From Planctomycetota bacterium (lineage in GTDB: Bacteria; Planctomycetota; UBA1135; GCA-002686595): a stretch of 64,000 nt of DNA. Of this stretch, positions 35,813 through 44,924 are shown one piece after another. How positions within the stretch are numbered: position 1 is the stretch's first letter; each line of letters starts with the position of its first letter. The DNA lies in contig CANKOY010000006.1 of NCBI GenBank assembly GCA_947484275.1, positions 1-64,000 on the forward strand, in the 5' to 3' direction. The notes below the pieces were generated by a model. That model saw only the letters and a program-made list of their open reading frames with translations, ran no database searches and was not told the origin of the DNA. Position numbers and translations under genes: made by a program.

Positions 35813-38143
35813 ATGCAGAACTTGATGAAATGCGCCGCAATCGCGGCTTTGGTCCTCGGCAGCGTCGCGCCCGTTGCCCTCGCGACGCCTGTGGCGCACG
35901 CACAACACAAGCAGTTCACCGCGCAGGAGGTTGCGTCCTTGATCGAACAGGGAAACTCCGCCGAGGAGCACGATCGCGACTTCGGCAAGGCGCTCGCCCT
36001 GTACGCGAGCGCATTGGCAGCTTCGCATGGTCGCCTGGAGGGCGATCTCAAGGCCCTGCACCTGCAGGCGCGCACGTACCACGACCGGCTCGTGGCGCGC
36101 GCCGCCGGAATCCAGCCCAGCGCGAAGGAGAACGGCGCGAATCCGGAAAACGACCCGATGGTCTGCCGCCTGATGGCTCTGCTCACGGATCTCCATCGCT
36201 TCGGGCCGAACACATCGGAGTTGAACGCCGCCCACAGGGACATCGCGCTGCTTGGTGCCATCGCCGTGCCGTGGCTGGAGAAGGCGATCGAAGGTCCCTA
36301 CGAGCTGGCCAACGATCAGTGCAAATACGATATCAGCGGCAATCCCCAGGGCTTCGTCCGCGCCCTGGCGGGGATGAGCGCGCCCGAGGGGATCGCGGCC
36401 TTGGAGCGCGTGCTCTCCTCACGCGATCCGATCGCGCGACGCGCCGTAGCGCAGTACGCCGACGCCACGCGCCACCGCGCGATCCTGCTGCGCGCCCTGA
36501 AGGATCCGGCCCAAGCCGTGCGCGACGAGGCGATCAACCGTCTGTCCTTCAGTGAAGACCTGGCCCTGGAGGAGACCATGCTCGGGTTCGTCAAAGAGGG
36601 GAACACCGCGGCCCTGGGCTGGTTCGCTCGCTTCAAGGCTCCCGAGCTCGGGCGCATCGCGAACAATGTCCAGAACCCGGCGCATATCCGCAGGCAGGCG
36701 CTCAAAGCACTGGAAAGCAACGAGAAGTTCCGCCCGGACCCACAGTTTCTCGAAGGACTACTCTCGCTCGCGCGCGCCCCTCACTCGGACGAGCTGCGCG
36801 ATGGCGCCATGGAGGCGCTCGCCAGTGGCGTGTCCAGGACCTGGAAGCCCGTGGACTCGGCGATGGCCGAGCCCATCGAGTCCGCCTTCATGGCTGACCC
36901 CGACGCGTTCCCGGTCCGGCTGACGACGAAGGTTTGGAGCGAGGTCGCCAGTCTTCGCTCCCTGGCGGCATTGCAGGGGTGGGCTTCCGACGAAGCGAAA
37001 AACAACTTCCAGGGGACCATCATGCGTGCCCTCGGCAAGGCAGGATCCGGGGACTTCGATCAAGTGGTCGCGGTCTTCGCGAAATCCCGGGCGCCCGTGC
37101 CCGGGCTAGGAGGCTCGGTTGAAGCTGGCGAGTGGATTCACGGCAACCTGCTGCGCTGGCTCGAATCGACTGCTGCGACGGATGTCTCCTCGGCGACTGT
37201 GGCCAAGGGGGCGGCGACGTTGTCCCCGGCGTTGCGCCAGATCTACATCAAGACGGTCGTCCCGGCTTGGCTCGACGGGCACCGCGACCGCGAGGGCAAG
37301 CTTGACCCGGCCTTCGTCGGGCTGCTGCGCGAACTGCTCAAGGACAGCGACACGCGGCATTGGAGCAAGGTGATCTATGGCCTCGGTGCCAGCCAGGATC
37401 CGAGCGTGCTTCCCGACTTGCTTGCGCAGTTGCCGCGGAGCCATAGGAAAGGACCCGAGGTAACCGCAGCGGTCGAAGAGGCCATGGGCCGGATCACTGC
37501 GGCGGATCCGAAACGCGCGCGTACGATCCTGGAGCTGTTGCTGACAAATCCAGTTTTGTCTGCCAGCGAATTCAGCGCTGCCTATGGCCGCATCATCGGC
37601 CCCGTGGAGCCGGAGAAGTTGCTCGCCGTGATCCAGCCGTCTTGGAACGCGGCCAACGCGGAGCGCCTGACGCATCTGGTTGTCGATCAAGTTCCGGGGC
37701 GCGTTGGCAGTGAGTTTCTGCTGGCGCACTACACCGAGCTCGGCCCCGGCGCGGCCGACTCGCGCGTGATCGTGATCAATCGGCTGGGCGAGGATTTGTA
37801 CGAACCAGCGATCGACCTGATCGGCATCGCGCTGCAGGATCCCAATTCCACCGTCAGGCTTTCCGCCCAACGGATGTTCGAGCGCTTCAAGGCGGAGCGC
37901 GCGATCGCAGACGAGTTCAAAGCGTGGCGCAACGAGGAAAAGAAAGCAAAGCAGACGATCAGCGAGCTATTGCCGCTGCTCGACAGCTCCAACTCCGATG
38001 TCCTGATTGGCGCGGTCAAGGCCCTGGCCGCGATGAAAGCGCGCGAGTGCTATCCGAAGTTGATCTTGCTGCTCGACAAGCACCGTAATGACGAAAGGCT
38101 GAAGGCCGCCGTCATGGTGGCGATCGACGAGCTTTCGAAGTAG
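35813..38143 (+). CDS. Exported HEAT-repeat protein
   Basis: 776 residues from ATG 35813, chosen because it gives a signal peptide (AIAALVLGSVAPVALATPVAHA). The rest is all helical with HEAT/PBS-lyase-like repeats (ALERVLSSRDPIARRAVAQY, ALKDPAQAVRDEAINRL, DPNSTVRLSAQRMFERF, LDSSNSDVLIGAVKALAAM). No enzyme motif. Probably a periplasmic scaffold. Its position just after a two-component system, behind phased repeats, suggests it is a target of that regulator. Confidence 0.8.
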   Translation: MQNLMKCAAIAALVLGSVAPVALATPVAHAQHKQFTAQEVASLIEQGNSAEEHDRDFGKALALYASALAASHGRLEGDLKALHLQARTYHDRLVARAAGIQPSAKENGANPENDPMVCRLMALLTDLHRFGPNTSELNAAHRDIALLGAIAVPWLEKAIEGPYELANDQCKYDISGNPQGFVRALAGMSAPEGIAALERVLSSRDPIARRAVAQYADATRHRAILLRALKDPAQAVRDEAINRLSFSEDLALEETMLGFVKEGNTAALGWFARFKAPELGRIANNVQNPAHIRRQALKALESNEKFRPDPQFLEGLLSLARAPHSDELRDGAMEALASGVSRTWKPVDSAMAEPIESAFMADPDAFPVRLTTKVWSEVASLRSLAALQGWASDEAKNNFQGTIMRALGKAGSGDFDQVVAVFAKSRAPVPGLGGSVEAGEWIHGNLLRWLESTAATDVSSATVAKGAATLSPALRQIYIKTVVPAWLDGHRDREGKLDPAFVGLLRELLKDSDTRHWSKVIYGLGASQDPSVLPDLLAQLPRSHRKGPEVTAAVEEAMGRITAADPKRARTILELLLTNPVLSASEFSAAYGRIIGPVEPEKLLAVIQPSWNAANAERLTHLVVDQVPGRVGSEFLLAHYTELGPGAADSRVIVINRLGEDLYEPAIDLIGIALQDPNSTVRLSAQRMFERFKAERAIADEFKAWRNEEKKAKQTISELLPLLDSSNSDVLIGAVKALAAMKARECYPKLILLLDKHRNDERLKAAVMVAIDELSK

Positions 38144-38152
38144 CGCAGTGGC

Positions 38153-38197
38153 TCAGGGTATGGAGTCAGCCGAATTGCGGCTGGCTCCGTACCCTGA
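38153..38197. terminator. Long hairpin after the HEAT-repeat gene
   Basis: 20-bp arms (38153-38172 with 38178-38197) pair with two G-U wobbles around an AATTG loop, 10 bp after the stop codon. No T-run follows, so it may terminate, stabilise the 3' end, or be a small repeat element. Confidence 0.5.
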
Positions 38198-38259
38198 CTC
38201 AACAGGCGGACATCGTTCGCTGGTGGCACGGGCGGCCCTGGGCGCGTAAGTTGGGTGAG

Positions 38260-40149
38260 ATGCGCAATGCAGGTCTCGCCCTCACGTTCTTTCTCGCCGC
38301 CTGCAGCAGCGGCGCGGATTCGATGAAATCACATACGCACTCCGCCCACGATCGCGCGCCCCTGGCCGAAACGACCGACGCCCACTCCTATTCGAATCCG
38401 CGCGAGGCGCGCGCGACCCACATCGAGCTCGACTGGTACGTCGACTTCGAACGCCAGCAGATCCGCGGCAGCGCCACGTTGAACCTGGCCCTGGCCCCTG
38501 GCGCAAAACGCTGCATCCTCGACACGCGCGACCTTGCGATCGAAGCCGTGACCGATGCCGCGGGACTGCCGCTGGTGTACGCCATCGGCGATCGCGATCC
38601 GTTCCTGGGCTCGCCGCTTACGGTCGAACTGCCGCACGGCGTCGAGCGCATCTCCGTGCGCTACCACACGACCTCGGAGAGTTCCGGCCTGCAGTGGCTC
38701 ACGCCCGAGCAAACCGCCGGCCGCCGCGCGCCGTACCTGTTCAGCCAGGCCCAGGCGATTCTCGCGCGCACGATTTTGCCCTGTCAGGACTCGCCCGGCG
38801 TGCGCGTCACGTACCAAGCCAAAGTGCGCATCTCCAACGGCCTCGCGGCGGTGATGTCGGCGGAAAACCGTTCGCGTGCCGACGAGCCCGGCGTGTTCCG
38901 CTTCGAGATGCCGCGCGCGATTCCGTCGTACCTGATCGCGATCGCCGTGGGGGATCTGGAGTTTCGAAAAATCGGCCCGCGCACCGGCGTGTGGTCCGAG
39001 CCGACCGTCGTCGAGAGCGCGGCCCGGGAATTCGAGGACATGGAGAGCATGATCGACGCCGTCGAGTCCATGTTCGGGCCTTACCGCTGGGGCCGTTACG
39101 ACGTGCTTGTTCTTCCGCCGAGCTTTCCCTTCGGCGGCATGGAGAATCCGTGCATGACCTTCGCCACGCCGACATTGCTCGCGGGCGACAAGTCCTTGGT
39201 CAACGTGATTGCCCACGAGCTGGCGCACTCATGGTCGGGGAACCTCGTGACCAATGCGACCTGGCGTGATTTCTGGCTCAACGAGGGCTTCACGGTGTAT
39301 TTGGAGCGGCGCATCCTCGAACGCATCTACGGAGACCGCGCAGCGCAGCAGGATGCCCTGCTCGGCCGCGACGATTTGTCGCAGACGCTGAAGGACATTC
39401 CGGCCGCCGACACGCGCCTGTTCCTCGACCTAACCAATCGCGATCCCGACGACGGCATGACCGACATCGCCTACGAGAAGGGCTGTCTGTTCCTGACGCA
39501 CCTGGAGCGCTCCGTCGGACGCGCGCGCTTCGATCCGTTCCTGCGGGCCTGGTTCGACGAGCATGCGTTCGAGCCGGTGACCACGGGGCAGTTCAGGCGC
39601 TTCATCATCGAGCGCCTGTGCAACAACGACATCGCGGCGGCCGAAGCCCTGCACCTCGACGATTGGATCAACGCCGAAGGACTGCGCCGCGACGCTCCCG
39701 ACTTCGATGCCAGCGTGTTCGCCGCGCCCACCGCTGCTGCGCGCCTGTACGAATCGGGGGCGACACGCGAGCCGCCCGCGGACGCGGCGAATTGGAACAC
39801 CGCGGAGTGGCTGCATTTCTTGCAGCGCTTGCCCAAGACTGTTTCGGTCGAGAACCTGGCGCGCCTCGACGCCGCCTACGGCTTGACCCAGCGCACGAAT
39901 GCCGAGATCGCAGCGCAGTGGCTCGAGAATTCCGTGCGCGCGAAGTACGAGCCCGCCTACGGACGGCTCGAGCAGTTCTTGATCGGCATCGGTCGGCGCA
40001 AGTTCCTGAAGCCCCTGTACACGGAACTGGCGAAGACGCCCGAGGGCCTGGCGCGCGCCAAGGCGATCTACTCCGCCGCGCGTGAGGGCTACCACCCCAT
40101 TGCGCAGGGCACGATCGACAAACTTCTCGGCGTCACCGCTGACAAGTGA
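38260..40149 (+). CDS. M1-family aminopeptidase lipoprotein
   Basis: 629 residues from ATG 38260, three codons after an in-frame TTG; this start gives a lipoprotein signal peptide with lipobox LAAC. The M1 fold has the exopeptidase motif GGMEN, the zinc site H319-E-L-A-H323 with Glu342 in NEGF 19 residues on, and a helical C-terminal domain like leukotriene-A4 hydrolase/aminopeptidase B (HLDDWINAEGL, FLKPLYTELAKTPEG). It cleaves N-terminal residues of peptides, anchored to a membrane facing the periplasm. It is coupled to the MFS gene (GTGA overlap). Confidence 0.95.
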   Translation: MRNAGLALTFFLAACSSGADSMKSHTHSAHDRAPLAETTDAHSYSNPREARATHIELDWYVDFERQQIRGSATLNLALAPGAKRCILDTRDLAIEAVTDAAGLPLVYAIGDRDPFLGSPLTVELPHGVERISVRYHTTSESSGLQWLTPEQTAGRRAPYLFSQAQAILARTILPCQDSPGVRVTYQAKVRISNGLAAVMSAENRSRADEPGVFRFEMPRAIPSYLIAIAVGDLEFRKIGPRTGVWSEPTVVESAAREFEDMESMIDAVESMFGPYRWGRYDVLVLPPSFPFGGMENPCMTFATPTLLAGDKSLVNVIAHELAHSWSGNLVTNATWRDFWLNEGFTVYLERRILERIYGDRAAQQDALLGRDDLSQTLKDIPAADTRLFLDLTNRDPDDGMTDIAYEKGCLFLTHLERSVGRARFDPFLRAWFDEHAFEPVTTGQFRRFIIERLCNNDIAAAEALHLDDWINAEGLRRDAPDFDASVFAAPTAAARLYESGATREPPADAANWNTAEWLHFLQRLPKTVSVENLARLDAAYGLTQRTNAEIAAQWLENSVRAKYEPAYGRLEQFLIGIGRRKFLKPLYTELAKTPEGLARAKAIYSAAREGYHPIAQGTIDKLLGVTADK

Positions 40150-41348
40150 AGCGCGAGCCCGCTCAGCCAAAGCGGCGGAAATCCAAGCTGCCGGCGAGCG
40201 TGCTCGCCCTTGCCGCGGCTAGTTTTTTCAACGACATCGGCTCGGAGATGGGCTTTCCGCTCTTGCCCGTGCTGTTGGTTTCCCTCGGAGCGGGACCGGC
40301 GTACCTGGGGATCGTCGAGGGCATCGCCGATGCGGTGGCGAGTTTGCTGAAACTCGCGGCGGGCTACCTCGCCGATCGGGTAGGGAAGTCCAAGCCTCTG
40401 GTGATGTTCGGCTACGGCTTGCCCTGCGGCGTGCGCCCGCTGCTGGCCCTGGTGACGGCGCCGTTTCAAGTTCTCGGAATCCGCGTGCTCGATCGCGTCG
40501 GCAAGGGGCTGCGCACCGCGCCGCGCGACGCGTTGATCGCCGCCTCCGTGCCCCGCGATCAATCCGGGAGCGCCTTCGGATTCCATCGAACCATGGATCA
40601 CGCGGGGGGAGTCCTGGGGCCGTTGATCGCCTCGGGGCTCTTGGCGTTCGGGTTTTCGATCCGCGAGGTGTTGCTGGCGGCACTGATCCCGAGCCTGATG
40701 GCCTTGGTCGCCGTGGCGTGGGTGCGCGAAGCACCGCGCGCTGCGCCGGCCGGCGCGCCCCTACACCTGCCGCGGCCCGCCCTGCCGCGCTCCTATAGGA
40801 AGTTCCTCGCGATCATGGCGCTGTTCGCCGTTGCGAATTCCTCGGACGCCTTCCTTTTGCTGCGCGCCAGCGAGGTCGGTGTCTCCACCGCGTCGCTGCC
40901 TTTGATGTGGACCGCACTGCACCTTTCGCGCATGGCGAGCACCTACCTCGGCGGACATCTTGCGGATCGATTCTCCCGCGCGAGGCTGATCGCCCTGGGC
41001 TGGCTGGTGTTCGCCCTGTGCTACCTGGGCATGGGCGCGGCCAGCGAAGCGTGGCACGCATGGGCACTGTTCATGGTCTACGGCGCGCACACGGGCCTGT
41101 GCGAACCTGCGGAGCGCGCCCTCATCCGCGACCTCGCGCCCGAGGCGACCCGCGGGCGGGCCTTCGGATTATTCCACGGCGTCGTCGGAGCCTGCGCGAT
41201 CCCGGCCGGTCTGGGGATGGGTTGGCTGTGGCAAGTGTGGAGCGCACAGGTGGCTCTGACTTTCGCCGCGATCTTGGCCGTGGTCGCCGCCTTGGCCCTG
41301 CTGCTCTGGGATCGGGAACTAAAAGATCGCGCAGCGCCGGTAGATTGA
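40146..41348 (+). CDS. Major facilitator superfamily transporter
   Basis: 400 residues from GTG 40146, overlapping the aminopeptidase stop. About twelve transmembrane helices; the first is preceded by SVLALAAASFFNDIGSEMGFPLLPVLL and the second by the loop DAVASLLKLAAGYLADRVGKSKPL, an MFS motif A. DHAGGVLGPLIASGLLA and RGRAFGLFHGVVG are also family-like. Similar proteins are annotated as drug or sugar exporters; the substrate is unknown. Coupling to an aminopeptidase could mean uptake of released amino acids, but this is speculation. Confidence 0.9.
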   Translation: MKREPAQPKRRKSKLPASVLALAAASFFNDIGSEMGFPLLPVLLVSLGAGPAYLGIVEGIADAVASLLKLAAGYLADRVGKSKPLVMFGYGLPCGVRPLLALVTAPFQVLGIRVLDRVGKGLRTAPRDALIAASVPRDQSGSAFGFHRTMDHAGGVLGPLIASGLLAFGFSIREVLLAALIPSLMALVAVAWVREAPRAAPAGAPLHLPRPALPRSYRKFLAIMALFAVANSSDAFLLLRASEVGVSTASLPLMWTALHLSRMASTYLGGHLADRFSRARLIALGWLVFALCYLGMGAASEAWHAWALFMVYGAHTGLCEPAERALIRDLAPEATRGRAFGLFHGVVGACAIPAGLGMGWLWQVWSAQVALTFAAILAVVAALALLLWDRELKDRAAPVD

Positions 41349-41356
41349 GCCCGACA

Positions 41357-41692
41357 ATGGCCGACCTACGACTTGCTCGAACTCCCGCGCCTCCGTACTT
41401 CGTCGTCGTGTTCACCTCCGTGCGCAGCGCGGGCGACAACGGCTACGCCGCCATGGCCGAGCGCATGCTGGAACTTGCGGCCGTGCAGCCGGGGTTCCTC
41501 GGCGTCGAGAGCGCCCGCGGCGACGACAGATTGGGCATCACAGTTTCCTACTGGAGCAGTCTGGAATCGATCCACACCTGGAAGGCCAACGCCGAACATC
41601 GCGTCGCGCAGGGAAAGGGCAAAGACCAGTGGTACGCCGACTACCGACTGCGAATCTGCCGCGTGGAGCGCGAGTACGGTCCCCAGGGCTGA
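41357..41692 (+). CDS. Antibiotic biosynthesis monooxygenase (ABM)-domain protein
   Basis: 111 residues from ATG 41357. A ferredoxin-like ABM fold: YFVVVFTSVRSAG, MLELAAVQPGFLGVES, GITVSYWSSLESIHTWKANAEHR, YRLRICRVER. ABM proteins include haem-degrading and quinone-forming oxygenases and many of unknown role. Eight base pairs after the MFS gene, so probably the end of that operon. Confidence 0.88.
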   Translation: MADLRLARTPAPPYFVVVFTSVRSAGDNGYAAMAERMLELAAVQPGFLGVESARGDDRLGITVSYWSSLESIHTWKANAEHRVAQGKGKDQWYADYRLRICRVEREYGPQG

Positions 41693-41699
41693 GCGGAAG

Positions 41700-42245
41700 T
41701 CAGCGGAAAAAGGTCTCAGCGGCGCTGAGCGCGCCGCCGTGCCCACGAATTTCGCCGGGGCGATTGGCGTGACCGATCAGCGCCCCGGCCCAGCGCATCG
41801 ACATGTACTCCGCCGTGCGCTGCAAAACGTCCACCACGGGTTTCGCGGAACCCTCGTCCGCGGTGTCGGAGTCCGAGGTCACGGCCCATAGGTTTCGACC
41901 GGCCATGCGCTCCCTAAAACGCAGCTCGGGTGCGCGCATCCAGGCACTCCAGTGATCGAGGTAGAGCTTCGCCGGCCAGGAAACGCTGTACCAATACACC
42001 GGCGTGACGAGCACCAGATCGGTGGCCGCGAGTGTCGCGTCGCAGAGCAATTTGGCCTGGCCTTCGGGCGGCGGGTAACCACTGGAGTGGCGCATGTCGA
42101 AGAAAGCCGGCAAGGGATGATCGATCAGGCGCAGCCAGCGCTGTTCGCACTCCGGCTCGAGAAAACGCGCCGCGTGCTGCGCGAGGCTTTCCGAATTCCC
42201 GTCGCGGCGCGTACTGGAAACGACGAACAGAAAATTTCGCTTCAT
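41700..42245 (-). CDS. Flavodoxin-fold NAD(P)H-dependent reductase
   Basis: 181 residues from ATG 42245. The N-terminal FMN phosphate loop is SSTRRDGNSESLA and the ring-binding loop is VTPVYWYSVSWPAKLYLD, as in NADPH-dependent FMN reductases and NAD(P)H:quinone reductase-like proteins. The C-terminal part (GGALSAAETFFR) is family-like. It converges with the ABM gene 7 bp away and follows hrpB on the same strand. The electron acceptor is unknown. Confidence 0.88.
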   Translation of the reverse strand: MKRNFLFVVSSTRRDGNSESLAQHAARFLEPECEQRWLRLIDHPLPAFFDMRHSSGYPPPEGQAKLLCDATLAATDLVLVTPVYWYSVSWPAKLYLDHWSAWMRAPELRFRERMAGRNLWAVTSDSDTADEGSAKPVVDVLQRTAEYMSMRWAGALIGHANRPGEIRGHGGALSAAETFFR

Positions 42246-42259
42246 GCTGCTGTGCGTGT

Positions 42260-44803
42260 TCAGCGCGGTCGGCGTTTGGCGCGCGCGGTGGGCGGCGCAG
42301 TCCAGGGATCTTCCGGCCACGAATGTTTTGGATAGCGCGCGCGCAGGTCCTTGCGCACCTGCTGGTACGTCGTGTTCCAAAAGCTCGACAGGTCCGTCGT
42401 CACCTGGACCACCTGATGATTCGGAGAGAGCAGGTGCAGCAACACCGCGACGCGACCCGCCGCAACCGTCGGCGTTTGCGGCAGACCGAACAACTCCTGC
42501 AGTCGAACCGCGAGCACAGGCGCCTTGCCGGGAATGTACTCCAACTTGCGATTCGATCCCGCGGGCGTAGTCAAGGCATCGGGCGCGTGCTGATCGAGCG
42601 CAGCGCGCTGGCGGCCATCGAGTTGTGCAAGCACGACGTCGTGCAGCGGCAGGGCGCGCAAGTGTGCGAGCGAAGTCACGTTCGCGCACCAGGGTTCGAG
42701 CGTTGCGAGCAGACCGCGCGCATCGAGCGCGGGCAGGCCAAGCTCCGGCATCCACTGCCCCAGGGAATTGATGCGCGCGAAGAGTCGTTGGACTCCCTCG
42801 TTCAATTCCAAGGCGCGCGCGGGATCTCGCGCCGCGTATTCCAGGAGACCGCGCAAGGCCTCCGCGCGGTCAACATCGGCAAGTTCGACTTCGTCGAGCA
42901 CCAGGTCCTCGTACAGCGTGCGCCGGCGGGCGATCACGCGCTCGCGCTCGCTGTCCCAGTCCGCCTGTCGCTCAACTCGCAGGGCGCTGCCTGCAACCTC
43001 CTCGAGCCACTGGCGGCGAATGGCGCTGCCTTGACGCACGCGCGCCCGCAGGAATTCCCCGCGGGCCCCCAGGTCGGCGTCGAGCACCACGAACAACGGC
43101 TCGTCGTGCAGCACGCTCTCCTCGGCCAGGGTCACGCCCGTGCCGCCGAGCATGCGGCCGTCGCGCGATCCGCTGGCGTTGAGGCAGGCCACGCGATCGG
43201 GAAAGGCTGTGAAAATGATCCACAACAACGATTCCTCGTCCGCGACCTCGGCATCCGCGACGTGCGCGAAGCTGCGCTGGGCGGCGCGTTCCAATTGCTG
43301 CTGCACGCGCTCGACGTTGCGCTGAACATTGCGATCGACTTCTAGCCCAGCGGCGTGCTCGCGGCCCCGCAGCAGATCCGCGCGGGCCAACAGGTCGCTC
43401 GGCCCGCTCGAAAGGCGCGCGCTGTGTTCGCGCGAGCGACGCACGATGTCGCGCTCGCCGAGCAGCGCGGCAAACAGGGCGGCCTCGCGCAGGAGACCGC
43501 ACTGTGCGCCGGAGTGCAGCAAGCGCGCCAGCCGCGGATGGGCCGGGATGCGCGCCAATTCCACCCCGAGGGCCGTCGCTGCGAGTGTCGTGGGTTCCAG
43601 TGCGCCCAAGCGCACGAGCAGGCGCTCGGCGCGCGAGAGGGCCGCTGGGTCCGGAGCCTCGAACCAATCGAAGCGCGCTAGATCGCGCTCGCCCCAGACG
43701 TGCAGCTCCAGGGCGACGCTCGCCAAATCGACGCGCTTGATTTCAGGCGTGTCGTGCTCGCGCCGAGCGGTCTCCGTGGCCGCGCTCCACATCGCGTAGA
43801 CGCGCCCAGGACCCAGGCGCCCCGCGCGGCCTGCGCGCTGGGTTGCGGACGAGCGGCTGATGCCCACCAATTCCAAGCGATCGACGCCGCGACCCGGATC
43901 GTGGGACGCGCTGCGCGCCAGGCCGCTGTCCACCACGGCGCGCACGCCGGGCACCGTCAGGGAGGTCTCGGCGACGTTGGTGGAGAGAATCACCTTGCGC
44001 CGCGGCGAGAGCGCGAGCGCGCGATCCTGTTCTTCCGAGTTCTGTTCGCCGTACAGCGGCAAGAGCAGGAAATCCTGAGCGCGGGCCAGGGCCGAGAGCT
44101 CCGTCTGTGCCCGCAGGATCTCGCCCACGCCGGGCAGGAACACGAGCACGTCGCCATCGCCGCCGGCGAGCGCACGGCGCACCGCCGAGGCGACGCGCAC
44201 ATGCAGTGGTCGGTTTTCGTCGAAGTCGCAGCGCTCCGTGGTCGAGGGAAACACGCGGCCTTCCACGGAAATCAGCGGCGCATCCCCGAGGAACTTGCGC
44301 ACCGGCTCGGCCTCGAGCGTCGCGGACATGACCACAATTTTCAGATCCGGTCGCAGAGTGCGCTGCACTTGGGCGCATAGGGCGAGCGCCAAGTCCCCGT
44401 TCAGACTGCGCTCGTGGAATTCGTCGAGCACCACAACGGAAACGCCGGGCAGCGAGGGATCCTGCTGCAATTCGCGCGTGAGGATTCCTTCGGTGATCAC
44501 GCGCACGCGAGTGCGCGCGCTCAGGCGCGAATCGAAGCGCACTTGGTAGCCCGCGAAGCCGCCCACCTCGTCGCCGTGTTCCTCGGCCATGCGCATGGCC
44601 GCCGTGCGCGCCGCGATGCGCCGCGGTTGCAGCACGACGACTTGCCCCCGGGCTCCCGCGAGCCCGCGGGCCACCAGGGCAGGCGGCACGCGCGTGGTCT
44701 TGCCCGCGCCGGGTTCGGCCACGAGCACCAGGGATCCATGGCGCGCGAGCTCGGCGCAGATCGCGTCGAGACGGCTGTCGATCGGAAGCGGTACCAGGGC
44801 CAT
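42260..44803 (-). CDS. hrpB: ATP-dependent helicase HrpB
   Basis: 847 residues from ATG 44803, the standard length. Motif I is EPGAGKTTRVP, motif II is DEFH in LDEFHERSLNGDLAL (typical of HrpB rather than DEAH), motif III is SAT and motif VI is QRAGRAGRLGPG. The end carries the HrpB_C hallmark (EYIPGKAPVLAVRLQELFGL, VQVTTDLSSFW, WPEDPW). A DEAH-type RNA helicase of the HrpA/HrpB class with a still unclear role in RNA processing. It is divergent from the MuiA gene (121-bp gap). Confidence 0.95.
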   Translation of the reverse strand: MALVPLPIDSRLDAICAELARHGSLVLVAEPGAGKTTRVPPALVARGLAGARGQVVVLQPRRIAARTAAMRMAEEHGDEVGGFAGYQVRFDSRLSARTRVRVITEGILTRELQQDPSLPGVSVVVLDEFHERSLNGDLALALCAQVQRTLRPDLKIVVMSATLEAEPVRKFLGDAPLISVEGRVFPSTTERCDFDENRPLHVRVASAVRRALAGGDGDVLVFLPGVGEILRAQTELSALARAQDFLLLPLYGEQNSEEQDRALALSPRRKVILSTNVAETSLTVPGVRAVVDSGLARSASHDPGRGVDRLELVGISRSSATQRAGRAGRLGPGRVYAMWSAATETARREHDTPEIKRVDLASVALELHVWGERDLARFDWFEAPDPAALSRAERLLVRLGALEPTTLAATALGVELARIPAHPRLARLLHSGAQCGLLREAALFAALLGERDIVRRSREHSARLSSGPSDLLARADLLRGREHAAGLEVDRNVQRNVERVQQQLERAAQRSFAHVADAEVADEESLLWIIFTAFPDRVACLNASGSRDGRMLGGTGVTLAEESVLHDEPLFVVLDADLGARGEFLRARVRQGSAIRRQWLEEVAGSALRVERQADWDSERERVIARRRTLYEDLVLDEVELADVDRAEALRGLLEYAARDPARALELNEGVQRLFARINSLGQWMPELGLPALDARGLLATLEPWCANVTSLAHLRALPLHDVVLAQLDGRQRAALDQHAPDALTTPAGSNRKLEYIPGKAPVLAVRLQELFGLPQTPTVAAGRVAVLLHLLSPNHQVVQVTTDLSSFWNTTYQQVRKDLRARYPKHSWPEDPWTAPPTARAKRRPR

Positions 44804-44924
44804 CGGACCCCTGAGAGTACGCTGGGGCGCGCGAATTCGTACCCTTCCGGACAGCGACCCAAGAAAGCTGCGCCCCTTGGCGTTGTGCCCCGGGCCGCCC
44901 GACCTGACCACCATCGCACCAGCC